Shown piece by piece: positions 60,376 to 64,000 of a stretch of DNA of 64,000 nucleotides; the stretch's first letter is position 1; every line of letters starts with the position of its first letter. A model generated the notes under the pieces. That model saw nothing but the letters and a program-made list of their open reading frames with translations, was not told the DNA's origin and searched no databases. The position numbers were made by a program, and so were the translations under genes. The stretch covers positions 930,001 to 994,000 of the forward strand of contig NZ_CP115668.1 in NCBI RefSeq assembly GCF_028021195.1, in the 5' to 3' direction. Source of the stretch: Cutibacterium equinum. Lineage in GTDB: Bacteria; Actinomycetota; Actinomycetes; Propionibacteriales; Propionibacteriaceae.

Positions 60376-62001
60376 ATGCTCATCGCACTCGTCGTGGTGG
60401 CGGTGCTCGCAGGCGCAGTCATCATTGGCTGGCTGACAGACCGCCGAGCCCTTGGGAAAAGGGTGCAACGAGCAGAGTCCGAACGCGATGCGAAGGCCTC
60501 GGAGCTCTCCCGCAACGAAGAGCGTCTGGAGCGAGTGACTCAAGACCTTGCGGACTGTCGAGACGAGGTCACCTCAACTCGCTTGCAACTCGAGTCCAGT
60601 CGAGTGCGGGTTGCTGACGAAGAGCGTCGAGCTGATCATGCCGAGCAAGCACGTCAGAGTGCTGAGGCCCTGCTTGAGATCAACCAGCGCTCCGTCGAGG
60701 AGCTGACCGAGCGTGATCGCCAGTTGCGTGAAGCCCGCCGCCACCTGGATGAGAGCCTCGACAAGCTCGAGACAGATCGATTGGATTTGGCCAAGCGTAG
60801 CTCCCTCCTCGACGAGCGGGATGCCGAACTCAATCGACGTGACGAGCAGGTTGACGCAGAGCTCCAGCGAGTCGCCGGGATGTCCCTCGACCAGGCCCGT
60901 GATGAACTCGCAGACCACCTCAGCAGAGAAGCCCGTGTGCTGGCCGAGAACGATGCTCGGGCGATTATCGCTGAGGTGACGAGCGACGCCGAGAGCAAGG
61001 CTCGCCACATCGTGGCCGACGCCATCCAGAGGTGTTCTTCCGAAATGGTCGCCGACACCGTCATCAGTGTCGTGCCCTTGCCCAGCGACGAGATGAAGGG
61101 TCGCGTCATTGGGCGAGAAGGTCGTAACGTCCGTACCTTCGAACAGGTGACGGGAGTGACGGTCATCATCGACGACACCCCAGGGATCGTCTTGTTGAGT
61201 TGTTTCGACCCCATGCGCCGCGAGGTGGCCCGACGAACACTCGTTGATCTGGTCGAAGGTGGTCGAATCCACCCCATCAGCATCGAGAAGGCCCATCAAC
61301 GCGCCGTCGACCACATCGAGCAGATGTGTCTGGAGGCCGCATCCGAGGCATTATCCGAAGCTGGGATCGACGAGATTGACGATCGGTTGCTACCCATCCT
61401 CGGATCCCTGCGTTTCCGGACCTCTTACGGACAGCAAGTGCTCGACCACTGCGTCGAGTGTGCCCGACTCGCGGCCATCCTGGCGGCCGAAATTGGAGCC
61501 GACGTCGACACCTGTCGTCGTGCGGCCTTCCTGCACGATCTCGGAAAGTCCCTCACTCCGGGCGTCGAGGGCAGCCACGCGGCCATCGGTGCCGAACTGG
61601 CCCGACGCTACGGGGAATCCGATGAGGTCGTGCATGCCATCGCGGCCCACCACGAGGAGGTTGAACCGGTGAGTGTCACCGATCTGGTCGTCAGGGCCGC
61701 CGACTCGATCTCTGCAGCCCGACCGGGCGCCCGTCGAGATTCCTTGGAAGCCCATGTGCGTCGGATGAACACCATCGAGGAGATTGCCACCAGCTTCCCT
61801 GGCGTGGAACGGGCCTTCGCCCTGCAAGCTGGACGTGAGATCCAGATCCTCGTCGATCCGGGAGAGGTCGACGATCTCCGCGCATCGCGACTTGCTCGTC
61901 AGATCGCGCTGGCCGTGGGGGAGCAGGTGACTGTGCCAGGACGCTCCAAGGTCACCGTCGTCCGCTCCTTCCAGGCCGTGGAAACGGTGGGGGAATCCTG
62001 A
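60376..62001 (+). CDS. rny: ribonuclease Y
   Basis: 541-residue membrane-anchored endoribonuclease of mRNA decay. One N-terminal helix (LIALVVVAVLAGAVIIGW), a long charged coiled coil (residues about 25-190), a KH domain (MKGRVIGREGRNVRTFEQVTG near residue 235) and an HD domain with YGQQVLDHCVECARLAAILAAEIG near residue 352, FLHDLGKSLTPGVEGSHAAIG near residue 380 and AIAAHHEEVEP near residue 420. RNase Y next to recA-recX is seen in some actinobacteria; many others use RNase E/G instead. Confidence 0.95.
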   Translation: MLIALVVVAVLAGAVIIGWLTDRRALGKRVQRAESERDAKASELSRNEERLERVTQDLADCRDEVTSTRLQLESSRVRVADEERRADHAEQARQSAEALLEINQRSVEELTERDRQLREARRHLDESLDKLETDRLDLAKRSSLLDERDAELNRRDEQVDAELQRVAGMSLDQARDELADHLSREARVLAENDARAIIAEVTSDAESKARHIVADAIQRCSSEMVADTVISVVPLPSDEMKGRVIGREGRNVRTFEQVTGVTVIIDDTPGIVLLSCFDPMRREVARRTLVDLVEGGRIHPISIEKAHQRAVDHIEQMCLEAASEALSEAGIDEIDDRLLPILGSLRFRTSYGQQVLDHCVECARLAAILAAEIGADVDTCRRAAFLHDLGKSLTPGVEGSHAAIGAELARRYGESDEVVHAIAAHHEEVEPVSVTDLVVRAADSISAARPGARRDSLEAHVRRMNTIEEIATSFPGVERAFALQAGREIQILVDPGEVDDLRASRLARQIALAVGEQVTVPGRSKVTVVRSFQAVETVGES

Positions 62002-62095
62002 GCCGCCACGCGCCGGGGGTAAACGGGGGTCACCCCTCACCCCGGCGGAGTCTTCCCTGAGCCACCACGTGCCGGGGGCCAATGGGGGCTCAGGG
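61998..62095 (+). repeat. imperfect direct repeat and hairpin after rny
   Basis: Two 33-base copies, 61998-62030 and 62057-62089, agree at 27 positions (both start CTGAGCC and contain GCCGGGGG). The second copy lies inside an inverted repeat, CCCTGAGCC (62055-62063) with GGCTCAGGG (62087-62095), that can form a terminator stem for rny. The first copy overlaps the rny stop. Confidence 0.65.
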
Positions 62096-62114
62096 CACCA
62101 TCCCGAGCAGTGGC

Positions 62115-63014
62115 TCAGGCAATTCCCCAGGTGAGGACGACCTCGTCCCCGGGTTCCAGCCGGATGACGTCGTCATGGGTGGGTCCCTCGTTGAAGGCGT
62201 CGGGCCCGCATGTCATCGGCTCGACGGCGAGGCTGAGCCGGTCATCCGGGGTGTACATCTGCGCCCAGCCCATGGTCGCATCGGCCCACAGCTCATGGCT
62301 CCTCTCACCGTTGGTGACCTTGATGCGCCACGCTGGTGACCCAACCATGTCCCCACGATTTAGGGTGTAGGCGGTGTCAAGGGTGCGCTGTCCCAGCGGC
62401 TGCCCGCTCATCGTGTGGATCTCGTCCATCTCAGACATGCCGACCGGTAGCAGTCGATCATCGACCTGCAGCCAGGATGCGAACGGGGCTTCGACCGTCC
62501 ACTCATCGATGGACCCACCCAGGCAGAAATAGGGATGGGCGGCGTAGCCGAAGGGTACTGCCGTGGCCCCGACGTTACGAGCCCTCACGGTGACGGTCAG
62601 GCCATGATCGTCCAGGCGGTGGGTCAGCCTGACATCAATCGTCCCAGGCCAGCCAGGGCGAGCCATGACCCGAATCTCCTGAGTCACCGAGGAGTCCGTG
62701 TGCTCCACGAGGGACCACCGTGACCACGCCACCAGACCATGAATGGCGTTGTTGCGATCCACCTCGCTGATCGCCAATTGCTGGTCCACGTCATCGAAGC
62801 GGTAGTGGCCGTCACGGATGCGATTGGGCCAGGGGAGGAGCTGCTGGCCCTGCGACGAAGCGGGGGACTGGTCGGCCGCAAACGTCGTGATGACATCGTT
62901 GCCATTGTGGCGAAGGCTGCGAAGGGTGGCTCCTTGCTCCGTCACGACGGCCTGCCACGGGCCGTGGGACATCTCGTACTGGGTGCCGGTGGGGAGGATG
63001 ACGTCATTGATCAT
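62115..63014 (-). CDS. aldose 1-epimerase family protein
   Basis: 299-residue mutarotase-like protein. Catalytic candidates are the histidines in NNAIHGLVAW near residue 90 and YAAHPYFCLG near residue 163 and the glutamate in LSLAVEPMTCGPDAFNEG near residue 265; WPNRIRDGHYRFDD near residue 62 is the substrate-binding block. It interconverts sugar anomers (GalM type) or hexose-6-phosphates (YeaD type). It stands alone, convergent with rny, and divergent from the following transporter gene. Confidence 0.9.
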   Translation of the reverse strand: MINDVILPTGTQYEMSHGPWQAVVTEQGATLRSLRHNGNDVITTFAADQSPASSQGQQLLPWPNRIRDGHYRFDDVDQQLAISEVDRNNAIHGLVAWSRWSLVEHTDSSVTQEIRVMARPGWPGTIDVRLTHRLDDHGLTVTVRARNVGATAVPFGYAAHPYFCLGGSIDEWTVEAPFASWLQVDDRLLPVGMSEMDEIHTMSGQPLGQRTLDTAYTLNRGDMVGSPAWRIKVTNGERSHELWADATMGWAQMYTPDDRLSLAVEPMTCGPDAFNEGPTHDDVIRLEPGDEVVLTWGIA

Positions 63015-63102
63015 GACGAAAAGCTTACCGTCCTGATCTTCCGAAGAGGTAATTGTTAAGCCCCGGCGTCTGCATGTCCAGGGCTATGGCGCTATCATTA
63101 AT

Positions 63103-63188
63103 TGAGTTAACGGTGCCCAACGGAAGGTGGGTGAACCGGCAGCGTCGTCGGTCCTTCCGTTGCAATGACTCACCGCTACTGAAAGTAG
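63103..63188 (+). promoter_or_regulatory. structured leader RNA before the YfcC-family gene
   Basis: Nested pairings: TGAGT (63103-63107) with ACTCA (63168-63172); CAACGGAAGG (63118-63127) with CCTTCCGTTG (63153-63162), perfect; ACCG (63135-63138) with CGGT (63149-63152). A last small hairpin CTACT-GAA-AGTAG (63176-63188) covers the ribosome site. GGTGAACC occurs both in the loop region and at the ribosome site, so alternative pairings with TCACC (63170-63174) are possible. It matches no riboswitch class I could recall. Confidence 0.5.
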
Positions 63189-63195
63189 GTGAACC

Positions 63196-64000
63196 TTGTC
63201 CAGCAACAATGCCAGTGCAACCCGTCATCGCCTACGGGTTCCGTCAGCTTTCACAATCCTTTTCATCCTCACTGTCCTAGCTGTTGTGTGTACCTGGCTC
63301 GTCCCAGCCGGAAGCTACTCAAAGATGAGTTACTCGGCGGACTCACAACAATTGGTCGTCGTGGAACCTGATGGCACCACGACGAACCATGCGGCGACCC
63401 AGGAAACCCTTGACACCTATGGCGTCGCGATGAAGATCTCCGAATTCACCACAGGGTCGATCACGGGTTCGGTGTCAGTGCCAGGTACTTATCAACGTTT
63501 GTCATCCCATCCTGCCGGTGTCGGCGATATCACGAACGGGATGGTGACGGGAACCATCGAGGCTGTCGACATCATCGTTTTCATTCTCGTTCTGGGCGGC
63601 CTCATTGGCGTCGTGAGAGCGAGCGGCGCATTTGAGGCCGGTCTGGGGAGGCTCGCTTCCAGATCCAAGGGCAAGGAATTTCTCCTCGTTCTTTTCGTGT
63701 CGTTGTTCATGATCGTGGGCGGGACGACGTGTGGACTCGAGGAGGAGGCGGTCGCCTTCTATCCCATCCTTGCGCCGGTCTTCATAGCGATGGGATACGA
63801 TTCTCTGGTGGTCGTCGGGTCAATATTCCTTGCTGGTTCGATTGGCACCTGCTTCTCGACCATCAACCCGTTCTCCTCTGCCATCGGAGCGAATGCGGCC
63901 GGTATCCGACTGACTGAAGGTATGCCATGGCGTGTGGTAGGACTGGTCGGAGGCGCCATAGCTGTCATCATCTATCTCGCCTGGTATTCCCGAAAGGTCA
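63196..64000 (+). CDS. YfcC-family transporter, partial at window edge
   Basis: 268 codons are visible from a TTG start with AGTAGGTG upstream; the frame stays open to the window end. The protein begins with a basic head and a membrane helix (FTILFILTVLAVVCTWLVP), then a long outside loop (residues about 40-115), then AVDIIVFILVLGGLIGVVRASGAFEAGLGRL (in part LVLGGLIGVVRASGAFEAG), FMIVGGTTCGLEEEAVAFYPILAP near residue 175 and FLAGSIGTCFSTINPFSSAIGANAAGI near residue 215. These are signatures of the YfcC/DcuC-like anaerobic carrier group, which moves arginine, peptides or dicarboxylates. Which substrate applies here is not visible. Confidence 0.85.
   Translation, partial: MSSNNASATRHRLRVPSAFTILFILTVLAVVCTWLVPAGSYSKMSYSADSQQLVVVEPDGTTTNHAATQETLDTYGVAMKISEFTTGSITGSVSVPGTYQRLSSHPAGVGDITNGMVTGTIEAVDIIVFILVLGGLIGVVRASGAFEAGLGRLASRSKGKEFLLVLFVSLFMIVGGTTCGLEEEAVAFYPILAPVFIAMGYDSLVVVGSIFLAGSIGTCFSTINPFSSAIGANAAGIRLTEGMPWRVVGLVGGAIAVIIYLAWYSRKV

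Noticed and set aside
63090-63190. Cobalamin riboswitch before the YfcC gene
   Set aside because: GGTG and ACTG fragments are suggestive, but the B12-box consensus and the order of core elements are missing, and the downstream gene has no B12 link.

Overview
The window is high-GC DNA from an actinobacterium of the Cutibacterium/Propionibacterium type. Evidence for this is a secreted GehA-like lipase, a BluB-type lower-ligand enzyme, a homodimeric AceE, DUF3145, DUF3046 and DUF3052 genes, a PucR-type FasR regulator, the fabD-fabH-acpP-fabF order, and recA-recX followed by RNase Y. The species cannot be fixed by reading alone. No CRISPR array, insertion sequence, prophage or rRNA was seen. Two tRNA genes are present, Asn(GUU) and one with a CAU anticodon.

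Layout. 1-5.6 kb: edge-truncated bluB, dusB, a dGTPase-like gene, and an unrecognised pair (propeller-like protein plus Tat-type exported protein). 5.6-11 kb: fetB-like permease, dnaG, a divergent sigma-70 factor, two uncharacterised genes, tRNA-Asn. 11.1-15 kb: divergent otsA/otsB for trehalose, then cysK behind a cysteine-rich leader peptide. 15-21.6 kb: pdxR divergent from pdxST (vitamin B6), then bioA-bioD and an APC permease behind a BioQ-like operator. 21.5-26.2 kb: ion transporter, tRNA(CAU), lipase, HAD phosphatase, serine-rich membrane protein. 26.4-31.8 kb: MoxR-DUF58-VWA-VWA operon, PLP homeostasis protein, DUF3145. 31.9-40 kb: fatty-acid operon fabD-fabH-acpP-fabF on the minus strand, a panE/NifX-like/sugar-porter block, and fasR divergent from aceE. 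44.3-54.7 kb: a nine-gene UMP operon, pyrR-pyrB-pyrC-carA-carB-pyrK-pyrD-pyrF-pyrE, headed by a PyrR-binding leader. 54.8-64 kb: a fructosamine-kinase-like gene, pgsA-pncC-clgR, a DeoR regulator, DUF3046, recA-recX-rny, an aldose epimerase, and the start of a YfcC-family transporter behind a structured leader.

Most operons are tightly packed with 1- or 4-base start/stop overlaps, and many gene ends carry strong GC-rich hairpins without long T tracts. The main interest is regulatory: a poly-Cys attenuator-like leader before cysK, a PdxR that keeps its operator but has lost the PLP-binding lysine, a BioQ-like operator over an apparently leaderless bioA, a PyrR RNA site paired with a Shine-Dalgarno hairpin, a hairpin between acpP and fabF, a 13-base inverted repeat around the fabD promoter, a PafBC-type promoter before recA, and an unassigned folded leader before the YfcC gene.
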